From the NCBI GenBank assembly GCA_005793785.1, contig SXPW01000032.1:1-20378 (forward strand): DNA of 20,378 nt. Reading direction: 5' to 3'. Positions 6,512 to 14,066 of this stretch are shown here, in pieces; position 1 is the first letter of the stretch, and every line of letters begins with the position of its first letter. The stretch is from Actinomycetota bacterium. Its GTDB lineage: Bacteria > Actinomycetota > Acidimicrobiia > Acidimicrobiales > Ilumatobacteraceae. The position numbers were made by a program, and so were the translations under genes. The notes under the pieces were generated by a model, which saw nothing but the letters and a program-made list of their open reading frames with translations, was not told the DNA's origin and did no database searches.

Positions 6512-6672
6512 TACTTGACTCCCTTCGGACACGACCCGTTGGACCGTGGCCCCGTGAGGGGCAGGGTGGATAGGAACCTTGAGCGTACCGTCACCTCGTC
6601 ATGGTGCCACCGGGCTGTCACACCGATGTGTGCCGCCACCGGCCGCAACGGCAAGGAATGTTCGACGGGTGA
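6512..6672 (-). promoter_or_regulatory. rpsF leader and candidate promoter
   Basis: This spacer precedes the ribosomal operon. On the minus strand GTGACG (6594-6589) and TATCCA (6572-6567) are 16 nt apart and could be -35 and -10. The leader that would follow holds a GCCCC-TCAC-GGGGC hairpin (6562-6549) and then CCGAAGGGAG before the start. A second hairpin, CACAC-CGAT-GTGTG (6619-6632), lies upstream. Many bacteria regulate rpsF through an S6:S18-binding leader RNA; whether this leader is one cannot be settled by eye. Confidence 0.3.
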
Positions 6673-7092
6673 TTATGCCCGTCGGCGTAGACGAGAGCGT
6701 TCACGCGACCGTGAACCGCGTCCACCGTAGGGATTGGCCGAGAGGAGATGGTTCCAGCGGCAACCAATGCACACCTCCACTACGTATCCCACGAAACGTT
6801 CCGGTCGCGACCCCACCTCGTGCAACTGTCGGGAGTTGGTGATGCACCTGCCCGATCGTGGAAGGCGCGGTCCGAAGAGATACGTGACATTGCGAAGGTC
6901 TTGCTGACCGCACAACGGACACGATGCGCGACGCTGGGTTCCGTAGTGCTTGGCAGCACGTACGAGGTCGGTGCTCGCATCGCATGCATCGTGATGGGGA
7001 ACGTCGCCGGCGTGGACTCGCGCAAGGTACGCGCGACGCAGCATCCGAAAGTCGATGGTCGCATCACGTGACGAACGAGCACCCTTGGCCAT
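6673..7092 (-). CDS. DUF5318-family zinc-ribbon-like protein
   Basis: This 139-residue protein matches the actinobacterial DUF5318 family, whose Mycobacterium member lies upstream of ponA1 and rpsF. It has DFRMLRRAYLARVHAG (14-29), the ASTDLVRAAKHYG segment (39-51), and two cysteine pairs, CPLC (58-61) and CIGC (108-111). The second pair is followed by the family's RWNHL, and together they could bind zinc. The C-terminal end is basic (RGSRSRERSRLRRRA). Function is unknown. The start at ATG 7092 is preferred, 19 nt after the cca stop; GTG 7101 in frame is possible, and neither has a clear Shine-Dalgarno sequence. The penicillin-binding protein gene that normally follows is absent. Confidence 0.85.
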   Translation of the reverse strand: MAKGARSSRDATIDFRMLRRAYLARVHAGDVPHHDACDASTDLVRAAKHYGTQRRASCPLCGQQDLRNVTYLFGPRLPRSGRCITNSRQLHEVGSRPERFVGYVVEVCIGCRWNHLLSANPYGGRGSRSRERSRLRRRA

Positions 7093-7111
7093 GTCGCACA
7101 CCGTACTTGAG

Positions 7112-8515
7112 TCAGATGATGCGTTGCGCAGCCCACCACGCATCGAGCCGGCGGCGAATCTCCACATCACCGAGCAGTCCTTCGTCCAACCGAAGCTCCA
7201 TGAGAAACTCCATCGCCTTTCCGACGAGCGGACCTGGTTCGACTCCAAGGTGCTGCATGACGGCGAGTCCATCCATCTCGGGGCGCAACGCCGCGAGTTC
7301 CTCCTTCTTTGCGAGCTCCTCGATACGTGCCTCCAACTCCGACATTCGAACGTTGAGTGCGTCGACCTTCCGTTCGCTGCGAGTCGTGCAGTCGCAGCGC
7401 ACCAGCACGTTCAGTTCCGTCAGCACATCACCGGCATCGCGAACGTACCTTCGCACGGCGGAATCGGTCCAGCCCATCTGATACGTATGGAATCGTCCGC
7501 TGAGAAAGACCAACTCCGACACCCGACGGATGTCGTCGTTCGAATAGTGCATCTCGCGCATCCGCTTGCGGGTCATCTTTGCCCCCACCACTTCGTGGTG
7601 GTAGAAGGTCATGCCCTTCCCGGGAAGTACCTTGCGTGTGCGCGGTTTACCGATGTCGTGATACAAAGCAGCAAGACGCGTGATTCGGAAATCCCCCGGC
7701 ATGTCGGGTTGCACGTTCTGCACCACCGCGAACGTGTGTGTGAGCACGTCCTTGTGTCGATGAATCGGGTCCTGCTCGAGGGACAATGCGGGCAACTCCG
7801 GGAGGAATTGGTCGGCGAGACCGGTTCCGACGGTGAATTGCATCCCATCGGTGACGTGTTCGGTCACGATCATTCGATCGAATTCATCGCGGATGCGCTC
7901 CGCCGACACGATACGCAAGCGTTCGTGCATCGACTTGACGGCCGAGACCAGGTTGTCGTCGGGATTCATCTTCAATGTGGCGATGAATCGTGCGGCACGC
8001 AACATCCGCAACGGATCATCGTTGAAACTCTCCTCGGGTGACAACGGAGTGCGCAGACGCTTGGCGTGCAGGTCGTCGAGACCCGAGTAGGGATCGACCA
8101 ATGTCGGTGTCGCTGCGGTGAGCTCGAGAGCCATCGCATTGATGGTGAAGTCGCGCCTCGACAGGTCGGTTTCCACCGAATCGGAGAACCTCACTTCGGG
8201 CTTGCGGGAGTCGGGCGAATATGCCTCGGCGCGGTGCGTGGTGATCTCCAACGAACGCCCGCCTCGGAGGGCCGCAATGGTGCCGAAGCGTTCGCCCTGC
8301 GTCCAGAGCGATTCGACCAACCCCGAGAGCAGGGATTTCACGACGTCTGGTCGAGCATCGGTGGTGAGATCGAAGTCGAGATCCGCCGTGTTCCGACCCA
8401 ACATGAGATCACGAACCGTTCCTCCGACGATGTACAAGCGATGACCGGCGTTGGCGAACGCAGCAGTAACGTGCTCGAGTTCGGCAATCACTGCATTGAA
8501 TCGCGCAGGTTGCAC
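7112..8515 (-). CDS. cca: CCA tRNA nucleotidyltransferase with HD domain
   Basis: This enzyme adds or repairs the 3' CCA of tRNAs using CTP and ATP. Its 467-residue length fits the actinobacterial family (pcnA-like in Mycobacterium). The nucleotidyltransferase head has GGTVRD (31-36), the metal-binding DLDFD (45-49) and RRDFTINAMA (120-129). The RNA-binding neck includes NDDPLRMLRAARF (165-177). A C-terminal HD phosphohydrolase-type domain has H260 and the YHDIGK motif with H286/D287. It starts with GTG 8515 without a Shine-Dalgarno sequence; TAGCCT lies seven nt upstream, fitting a leaderless message. It diverges from the GNAT gene across 42 nt. The tRNA in this window does not encode CCA, so this enzyme is needed for it. 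Confidence 0.95.
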   Translation of the reverse strand: MQPARFNAVIAELEHVTAAFANAGHRLYIVGGTVRDLMLGRNTADLDFDLTTDARPDVVKSLLSGLVESLWTQGERFGTIAALRGGRSLEITTHRAEAYSPDSRKPEVRFSDSVETDLSRRDFTINAMALELTAATPTLVDPYSGLDDLHAKRLRTPLSPEESFNDDPLRMLRAARFIATLKMNPDDNLVSAVKSMHERLRIVSAERIRDEFDRMIVTEHVTDGMQFTVGTGLADQFLPELPALSLEQDPIHRHKDVLTHTFAVVQNVQPDMPGDFRITRLAALYHDIGKPRTRKVLPGKGMTFYHHEVVGAKMTRKRMREMHYSNDDIRRVSELVFLSGRFHTYQMGWTDSAVRRYVRDAGDVLTELNVLVRCDCTTRSERKVDALNVRMSELEARIEELAKKEELAALRPEMDGLAVMQHLGVEPGPLVGKAMEFLMELRLDEGLLGDVEIRRRLDAWWAAQRII

Positions 8516-8522
8516 GAACTAC

Positions 8523-8528
8523 AGGCTA
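8523..8528 (-). promoter_or_regulatory. Candidate -10 element of cca (TAGCCT)
   Basis: TAGCCT on the minus strand lies seven nt before the GTG start of cca, the spacing expected if transcription starts at the initiation codon itself. No Shine-Dalgarno sequence fits between. Confidence 0.45.
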
Positions 8529-8545
8529 CGCAACACCATCGCCAC

Positions 8546-8551
8546 TAGCGT
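8546..8551 (+). promoter_or_regulatory. Candidate -10 element of the GNAT operon (TAGCGT)
   Basis: TAGCGT lies six nt before GTG 8558 and could drive a leaderless transcript for the GNAT-DUF6049-DegV chain. It begins exactly 17 bp after the opposing cca -10. Confidence 0.45.
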
Positions 8552-8557
8552 TCGAGT

Positions 8558-9253
8558 GTGTCGGCTGTCGTGACCGCACTGCGCAGTGGTCGGCGCAGTC
8601 CCGAAAGCAAGATTCGCTCAATGTGCAGTGTCGTACGACGCGACAACATCGACACCTACCGGACTCCGGCGCTCACCGAAGCGGACGCCCGTTGGCTGCG
8701 AGACGAGGGATTCACGGTCGTCCAGAACCTCGTGGTGTTGCAACGAGACGGACGTGTGACTACCCCGACGAAACGGGATGTGCAGTGTCGTGATGTCACT
8801 TCACGACACGTGTTGTCGGAGCGACGGTCACATCTGCTCACCGAACTTCTCGACATCGACGCTGGCTCATTTCCTTCGCCATGGAACCTGGACCGACGAA
8901 CCTTTGAGCATGCCTGTCGAGCCACGAGTGATCACCGAGTGGTACTGGTGGGCGATGCGGACAACGACCTCATGACAGCGGGCTATGCGATCGTCGGGCG
9001 GGTGGGGGTTCGCTCGTTCCTCCAGCGACTGGCCGTTCACCCCGCAGTTCGGCGGCGTGGGGTGGCCAGCGCACTCGTTCACCACGCATCGCTGTGGGCC
9101 ACCGGTCGCGGGGCCGAAAACATGTTGGTGAACACCGAACCGTCCAACCACGCCGCGCTCGAGTTGTATCGCACGCTCGGCTTCGACGTCCTCCCCGACT
9201 CGTACGTCGTACTCGAGCGTGTGGTGACGATGACGCCATCGGTGCAGTCATGA
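8558..9253 (+). CDS. GNAT-family N-acetyltransferase
   Basis: The C-terminal half of this 231-residue protein is a GNAT acetyl-CoA-dependent acyltransferase fold. LQRLAVHPAVRRRGVASAL (155-173) is the acetyl-CoA pyrophosphate loop (R/Q-x-x-G-x-A/G), and NTEPSNHAALELYRTLGFDV (192-211) is the usual motif B. The N-terminal 100 residues are basic, resemble nothing I recognise, and may form a degenerate repeat of the fold. Substrate is unknown. The start at GTG 8558 has no Shine-Dalgarno sequence and may be leaderless; GTG 8570 is a possible alternative. The gene ends in an ATGA overlap with the DUF6049 gene. In Mycobacterium this position holds a NUDIX hydrolase (mutT4), so the occupant differs. 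Confidence 0.82.
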   Translation: MSAVVTALRSGRRSPESKIRSMCSVVRRDNIDTYRTPALTEADARWLRDEGFTVVQNLVVLQRDGRVTTPTKRDVQCRDVTSRHVLSERRSHLLTELLDIDAGSFPSPWNLDRRTFEHACRATSDHRVVLVGDADNDLMTAGYAIVGRVGVRSFLQRLAVHPAVRRRGVASALVHHASLWATGRGAENMLVNTEPSNHAALELYRTLGFDVLPDSYVVLERVVTMTPSVQS

Positions 9254-11262
9254 CCCTGCGCAGGCGCCTCCCGTCACTCGGTGTGGTCGTCGCCTGTTTG
9301 GTGTCTATCTTCGTCATCCACGCAACACCGGTCCGCGCGGCGAGTTACCGCCTCGGCATGATCACCGGAACCTTCACCACGCGCGTGAACGAGCGCCTCA
9401 TCTTCACGGTGTCTCCTCCGAGTGATTCCGAGATTGCTGCTCTCCTCGTTGATCCGGGAACCACGGCACTCGTACAAATGAGTCGACCACTCGCCACGCG
9501 TGCCGACGTCGTTGCAATCGTGGCCGGCGGACAATTTGCTTCGGAAACCGAAACTGCGATCCCGGGTCCGTTGTTCTCGACCGTTGAAGTCGATGGATCG
9601 ACCGCGTATCAAATCATCGTTGCAACGTCGACCGTGGCACGTCGAGACGGTACGTTGCGCATCACGCAGGATGGTCTGCGCGTCGTGCGCATCACCGCGA
9701 CGGCGCCGAGTGGTTCGACCGCCCAACTCACGACTTTCATCAACGTCGTGTCTTCGCGATCAACCCCCGCTCTACCTTTGACGATGTTCGCCTCCATCGA
9801 CGGAGCACCCGCACTCCAGCCCGATGGCAACATCGTCATCGGCGAGCCGGAGGCGGAACGGTTGCGAGATCTGCGGGATCTCCTCTTCCGCAAACCACCG
9901 GGCGTTCCCATCGGCGTACGGATTCGCCCCGAACTCGTCAACGGTCTCTCCCGTTCGACCGACGAGTCAAGTCAGAACCTGTTCGCCGAACTTTCATCAC
10001 GACTCCCCGACAACGACGTTCTCGTCGGCACCTTCCGACCCACCGACGTGGCGTCCTACGCTGCGGCGGGTCTCAAAAGTCAATTCGAGGCACAACTCCT
10101 GCGCGGCGAGACCGTGCTCGACGCCATCAACGGCCCGCGGCTCCCGTCACGGGCGATGTGGCTGACCAATGTTCCAATCGACGCGGCGGGCATCGACCTC
10201 TTGCGCACGTTCGGAGTCACCAACGTGGTCGCTGTCGGCGACGCGGTCACTGCATACGGAGCGGACACCAACCCGAGTCGGCCCTACGCGCTGCGTTCGG
10301 CCACCCATGGTGTCGTCCTGCATCTCGCCGACACGCGCTACTCAACCCTGCTTGACGAACCGATTGGTACGGCGTACGAATCGGCGACGGCACTCGCCGC
10401 GGAAATCATCGCCCAACGAAATGAAATCGCCGACTCCGCCATCGGTTCGTCCGCACTCGCGGCACGGCACGTCATCATCGCCAGCGCGAGTGGAGTCCCG
10501 GCCGAGCCTCTGATCGCGTCGATTCTGCTCCGCCATCTGCGGAACGCACCACAGATTTCCCTGCGACGGGTCGGAGATTTCACGCCGACATTGGAGGGCT
10601 TGGCCAAGATCGAACCACCGACGGTTCCCGTTGTCGACGTCGCCGGCATCCAAGGCCGCACCAATGAAGCAGTCGGTGCGGTGGAGTCCGTTCGTGACGT
10701 CGTCGCAACCAACGATGGTGTGGTCGAGCGTTGGATCGAACTCATCGACGTCGCCAACGACACCACGCTCACCGATGAACTCCGCAATACGTATCTCGAG
10801 TCGGTCCTCACCCAAGTTGCATCGATTCGTGGCGCGGTGAGCCTTCCAACGAGATCGTTCACCTTTGGTAGTCGCGATAGCCAACTGCGGGTACCGCTCG
10901 TCAATCTCAGTGATTTCGCCGTGTCGGTACGCCTGAAAATCTCCAGTCCAACGGGCAAGATGGCGTTCCTCCCGAACACCCTCGATGTGGTGATTCCTGC
11001 CGGCGCACAGGAGGAAGTCATCATCGAGGCGAGCGCACGGGCCAATGGACTCATACCGATCGAAGTGGCCCTGCTGACACCGAACGGGACGGTGCTCGAC
11101 GTCGCCCAAGTTCGGGTGCGCGTGAACGCAATCGCCGGGTTGGGTCGTGGCGTCAGCGCAGTCTTCCTCTCTCTCCTCGCCGCATGGTGGATCATCCACA
11201 CGAGACGTGCACACAAGAAGAAAAAGTCGGGTCAACACCCCGCACTACGCTCGCAGTCATGA
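9250..11262 (+). CDS. DUF6049-family exported, membrane-anchored protein
   Basis: This 670-residue protein corresponds by position and architecture to the Rv3909-like DUF6049 family, normally encoded just before murJ. A signal peptide (basic MTLRRR, hydrophobic core 9-25, cleavage likely after PVRA at 30) leads to a large extracellular region. Near residues 545-625 is a beta-sandwich-like part with PLVNLSDFAVSVRLKI and VVIPAGAQEEV. A single transmembrane segment (about 633-649) and a lysine-rich cytoplasmic tail (HKKKKSG) end it. The function is not established; a role in envelope biology is inferred from location. The ATG at 9250 overlaps the GNAT stop (ATGA); the open frame extends upstream into GNAT but lacks a signal sequence there. 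Confidence 0.82.
   Translation: MTLRRRLPSLGVVVACLVSIFVIHATPVRAASYRLGMITGTFTTRVNERLIFTVSPPSDSEIAALLVDPGTTALVQMSRPLATRADVVAIVAGGQFASETETAIPGPLFSTVEVDGSTAYQIIVATSTVARRDGTLRITQDGLRVVRITATAPSGSTAQLTTFINVVSSRSTPALPLTMFASIDGAPALQPDGNIVIGEPEAERLRDLRDLLFRKPPGVPIGVRIRPELVNGLSRSTDESSQNLFAELSSRLPDNDVLVGTFRPTDVASYAAAGLKSQFEAQLLRGETVLDAINGPRLPSRAMWLTNVPIDAAGIDLLRTFGVTNVVAVGDAVTAYGADTNPSRPYALRSATHGVVLHLADTRYSTLLDEPIGTAYESATALAAEIIAQRNEIADSAIGSSALAARHVIIASASGVPAEPLIASILLRHLRNAPQISLRRVGDFTPTLEGLAKIEPPTVPVVDVAGIQGRTNEAVGAVESVRDVVATNDGVVERWIELIDVANDTTLTDELRNTYLESVLTQVASIRGAVSLPTRSFTFGSRDSQLRVPLVNLSDFAVSVRLKISSPTGKMAFLPNTLDVVIPAGAQEEVIIEASARANGLIPIEVALLTPNGTVLDVAQVRVRVNAIAGLGRGVSAVFLSLLAAWWIIHTRRAHKKKKSGQHPALRSQS
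11246..11251 (+). promoter_or_regulatory. Candidate -10 element of the DegV gene (TACGCT)
   Basis: TACGCT lies inside the last codons of the DUF6049 gene and seven nt before the DegV ATG. It may give an extra leaderless transcript in addition to coupled translation through the ATGA overlap. Coding constraint makes chance occurrence possible. Confidence 0.3.
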
Positions 11263-12092
11263 CCGTACGCATCGTCACCGATTCCGCATGCGACCTGCCT
11301 CAGCAGCTTGCCGATGAACTCAACATCACCATCGTGCCGCTCACGTTCAGTTTTGGAAACGACGAGTTCACCGATCGGGTATCGCTCACACCGACGGAAT
11401 TCTGGGCACGATGCTCCGCGAGTCCCGTCCTTCCGCAGACGGCCGCTCCAGCACCAGGCAAGTTCACCGAGGCATTCACCCAACTCGCCAAGGAGGGTGC
11501 GTCGGCAATCCTGGTCATCACGTTGTCTGCCGAACTCTCGGCAACCAAACAAGCTGCCGAACAGGGTGCGCAAGCCGCCGGACTCGGCATACCGATCCGC
11601 ATCGTCGACAGTCGTTCGGCGTCGATGGGTGAAGGTATCAACGTGGTGGCAGCCGCACGAATGGCCAAGGCTGGCATGGGGGTGGATGAACTTGCCGACA
11701 CGGTCGCCGCACTTGCCGCTCGTACGCGTGTCTGGGGTGCACTCGACACCCTGGAAAACCTGAAGAAAAACGGTCGAATCGGTGGCGCCAAAGCACTCCT
11801 CGCCTCCGCGCTGGCGATCAAACCCATCATCACGGTCGACGATGGCAGGGTTGCAGAAGGCGGCAAGGAGCGCACCCGTCGCAAGGCCCTCGCGTTCGTG
11901 GTGGACAAGTTCCGCGAAGCAGGAAGCGTCTCCAACGTCGCCGTACTGCACGCACAATGTTCGGATGTCGACGCATTCGTCGCTCAACTGCGTGAGACGT
12001 ACTCCGGCGAGATCATCGTCGGGGACATCGGTTCGGTCATCGGTTCACACACCGGTCCGGGCACGATCGGCGTCACCTACCACGTCGCATAG
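11259..12092 (+). CDS. DegV-family fatty-acid-binding protein
   Basis: DegV proteins bind a single fatty acid; in Firmicutes relatives (FakB) they present it to a kinase for phospholipid synthesis. The 277-residue product has the N-terminal VTDSACDLP (6-14), a LPQTAAPAPGKF segment (58-69) matching the family TSQPSPGDF, SRSASMGEG (118-126), TLENLKKNGRIGG (164-176) and the C-terminal HTGPGTIGV (264-272), which contributes to the carboxylate site. No fakA-like kinase lies nearby. The start at ATG 11259 overlaps the DUF6049 stop (ATGA). The gene occupies the interval between DUF6049 and the kinase where other actinobacteria carry murJ. Confidence 0.92.
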   Translation: MTVRIVTDSACDLPQQLADELNITIVPLTFSFGNDEFTDRVSLTPTEFWARCSASPVLPQTAAPAPGKFTEAFTQLAKEGASAILVITLSAELSATKQAAEQGAQAAGLGIPIRIVDSRSASMGEGINVVAAARMAKAGMGVDELADTVAALAARTRVWGALDTLENLKKNGRIGGAKALLASALAIKPIITVDDGRVAEGGKERTRRKALAFVVDKFREAGSVSNVAVLHAQCSDVDAFVAQLRETYSGEIIVGDIGSVIGSHTGPGTIGVTYHVA

Positions 12093-12119
12093 TTCCACCA
12101 TCCGCGGGGTGCGCAGAAC

Positions 12120-12125
12120 TAGCGT
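12120..12125 (+). promoter_or_regulatory. Candidate -10 element of the kinase gene (TAGCGT)
   Basis: TAGCGT in the 44-nt DegV-kinase spacer is 11 nt before ATG 12137 with no Shine-Dalgarno sequence between, so a leader of only a few bases is likely if it is used. Confidence 0.38.
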
Positions 12126-12136
12126 CTCCCGCAGTC

Positions 12137-13708
12137 ATGTCCGCCGCTGAACTCGAACCAGGGTTCATCGGCGACCGATACCGACTCGAACGACTCATTG
12201 CCCGGGGTGGGATGGCGGAGGTCTGGCTCGGACACGACACGTTCCTCGACCGACAAGTGGCAATCAAGGTCCTCAAGCGACACATCGCACGGGATGAAAC
12301 GGCAATCGAGCGTTTCCGTCGGGAAGCCCTGGCCTGTGCGGGACTCAATCACCCCAACATCGTCGCGGTGTACGACTCGTTCGCCCACAACGGATTCCAG
12401 GTCGTCGTCATGCAGTACGTCCAGGGCAAGAGCCTGCGTGATCTCCTCGACAAGAAGAAGAAACTCACACCCGCCCTCTCCATCATGATGGGGTCTGCGA
12501 TCGCCGCGGCACTCGATGCAACCCACCGACACGGCTACATCCATCGCGACGTGAAACCGGGCAACATCTTGGTGCGACCAGACGGACACTTTCTCCTCGC
12601 CGACTTCGGCATTGCCAAGGCGATGACTCCGGCCGAAGGCAGCGATCTCACCAACGACAACATCATGATGGGAACCGCCAAGTACCTCTCCCCGGAAATC
12701 GTGCGCGGCAAACCACTCGACGGTCGGGCCGACCTGTACAGCCTCGGCTTGGTGCTGTACGAGTGCCTGTCCGGCAAGGTGCCGTTCCTCAGCGACAACG
12801 ACGCCGACACCGCTCTGGCGCGACTCCAACGGGAGCCCACCGATCTGGCGCATCTTCGCCCGACCCTGTCCCCGCGCTTGGTGCGCGTGGTGCACAAACT
12901 GCTCGCCCGCAATCCGGATCATCGATACCAAACGGGTGAAGCCACGCGCCTTGCATTACTGGAGGCACTCCACGATGAGCGCGACGACGAAACCACCATC
13001 ACACCGCCGACCGGGCAACGTGTGGTGTTGGAACGCAGGTCATCGCCCTCCCGGCCGGTGGAACGTACCTCGCGACCATCCGTTGCGCGCGGGTCACTCG
13101 GCGACGTTTTTCGCAGCACCACCACACGTCTCCTCCTGGCGACCCTGATTCTCACCGGTCTCGTCATTACCGCCGTCCTGCGCACGCGTGACCCGGACAA
13201 CATCGCCATTCCGGCGGAGACGGTCGTCGACGCACCAGCGTCGGTCGCGACCGGTCCGGCCACCATCGTGGCGATCAACTCCTTCGATCCCAATGGTGAT
13301 GATGGCGTGGAGAACGAAGAACTCATCGGTGCCTTGGTCGACAAGAATCCCCAGTCCGCGTGGGCGACATCGTGCTACGCCGACAAGTTCTTCGGAGCCA
13401 AAGCACGCGTCGGTGTGCTCGTCACCTTGAGCGGAGCCAGCACGGGATTGCTGCGGGTCAATTTCGGTAATGGACCCGTCGGAGCGGAGATATTCGGCGC
13501 AACTTCGCTACCGCCTTCGAGTTTCGATGGCTGGGGCGCACCGCTTGCCAACGACTACCGCACGCGTGGCGAAATCGTGAAGTTCTCCGTGACGACACCG
13601 GTCACTCACCTGCTCATCGTGCTCACCGAGATTGGTACGAGTGGAGCGTGCAGCTCGACGAATCCGTATCAAGGTCGGATCAACGAAGTCGCGTTCATTC
13701 CTGCGTAA
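12137..13708 (+). CDS. Transmembrane Ser/Thr protein kinase with MurJ-type discoidin-like ectodomain
   Basis: The 523-residue product has a cytoplasmic Hanks-type kinase domain (14-280). Its glycine loop is ARGGMAEVWLG (22-32). It also has catalytic lysine K44, alphaC glutamate E63, HRDVKPGN (136-143), DFG (156-158) and an SPE (185-187) in place of APE, so every catalytic residue is present. A basic, proline- and serine-rich juxtamembrane stretch (about 285-325) precedes one transmembrane helix (331-348). The extracellular part (about 370-523) begins NSFDPNGDDGVENEE and contains NPQSAWATSCYADKFFG, resembling the F5/8-type domain at the C-terminus of mycobacterial MurJ; C413 and C505 could form a disulfide. 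There are no PASTA repeats. The ligand is unknown; cell-wall glycan sensing is inference. Confidence 0.92.
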   Translation: MSAAELEPGFIGDRYRLERLIARGGMAEVWLGHDTFLDRQVAIKVLKRHIARDETAIERFRREALACAGLNHPNIVAVYDSFAHNGFQVVVMQYVQGKSLRDLLDKKKKLTPALSIMMGSAIAAALDATHRHGYIHRDVKPGNILVRPDGHFLLADFGIAKAMTPAEGSDLTNDNIMMGTAKYLSPEIVRGKPLDGRADLYSLGLVLYECLSGKVPFLSDNDADTALARLQREPTDLAHLRPTLSPRLVRVVHKLLARNPDHRYQTGEATRLALLEALHDERDDETTITPPTGQRVVLERRSSPSRPVERTSRPSVARGSLGDVFRSTTTRLLLATLILTGLVITAVLRTRDPDNIAIPAETVVDAPASVATGPATIVAINSFDPNGDDGVENEELIGALVDKNPQSAWATSCYADKFFGAKARVGVLVTLSGASTGLLRVNFGNGPVGAEIFGATSLPPSSFDGWGAPLANDYRTRGEIVKFSVTTPVTHLLIVLTEIGTSGACSSTNPYQGRINEVAFIPA

Positions 13709-13721
13709 GAAGCGACAGCGT

Positions 13722-13727
13722 TAGCCT
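13722..13727 (+). promoter_or_regulatory. Candidate -10 element before the 110-aa membrane protein and trxB (TAGCCT)
   Basis: TAGCCT lies six nt before GTG 13734, which lacks a Shine-Dalgarno sequence. It could start a leaderless transcript for the membrane protein and trxB. Confidence 0.42.
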
Positions 13728-13733
13728 GACCTC

Positions 13734-14066
13734 GTGGTCGGCAATCCGTTCAACGATCCGGAATTTCCGCGCAAGACCGTCGATCTCATCGATCGGGTAG
13801 TTGGCGCGGTTCGCGACCGTACGACTCGCCCGCTCGTCACGCTCACTCGAGCAATCGTCTTCGGATCACTCATCGCCGTGGTGTCCGTGGCGCTCGTATC
13901 GCTACTGCTCATCGCCATCATGCGCGGGACACAGGAGTTGTTCGAGCTCATACTCGAGGAGTCGCGCGCGGTGTGGGCCTCGTATTTCGCCGTTGGCGGA
14001 GCGTTTATTGTCGTGGGGGCACTCCTCCTACGTGCCCGACACTCCGAACCAAAGGACGACTCATGA
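13734..14066 (+). CDS. Small membrane protein with two transmembrane segments, upstream of trxB
   Basis: The family is not recognised. The 110-residue protein begins with a charged, amphipathic region (MVGNPFNDPEFPRKTVDLIDR) and has hydrophobic helices at about 40-63 (IVFGSLIAVVSVALVSLLL and on) and 81-100 (WASYFAVGGAFIVVGALLL). It ends with a short charged tail, RARHSEPKDDS. It resembles small phage-holin-like or stress membrane proteins only in shape. The GTG start at 13734 follows TAGCCT by six nt. The stop overlaps the trxB start as ATGA (14063-14066), so the two are translated together. In Mycobacterium the corresponding interval carries sigM and its anti-sigma factor, of which there is no trace here. 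Confidence 0.75.
   Translation: MVGNPFNDPEFPRKTVDLIDRVVGAVRDRTTRPLVTLTRAIVFGSLIAVVSVALVSLLLIAIMRGTQELFELILEESRAVWASYFAVGGAFIVVGALLLRARHSEPKDDS

Noticed and set aside
5672..6730. Plus-strand open frame of 352 codons antisense to rpsR, ssb and rpsF
   Set aside because: It runs across three certain genes and their spacers, has no recognisable domain, and reads like the reverse frame of high-GC codon usage.
7055..8041. Plus-strand open frame of 328 codons antisense to cca
   Set aside because: The cca motifs on the other strand are unambiguous, and the antisense product is histidine- and arginine-rich with no family similarity.
9094..9249. 52-codon upstream extension of the DUF6049 gene
   Set aside because: It overlaps the GNAT coding sequence and would bury the signal peptide that starts at 9250.
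10338..11238. Two long minus-strand open frames antisense to DUF6049
   Set aside because: They lie opposite a gene with a clear signal peptide and membrane anchor; the products are low-complexity and resemble nothing known.
9244..12139. GCAGTCATG repeated before the DUF6049, DegV and kinase starts
   Set aside because: In two of three cases it is simply the last Gln-Ser-stop codons overlapping ATGA; three cases are too few to claim an initiation signal.
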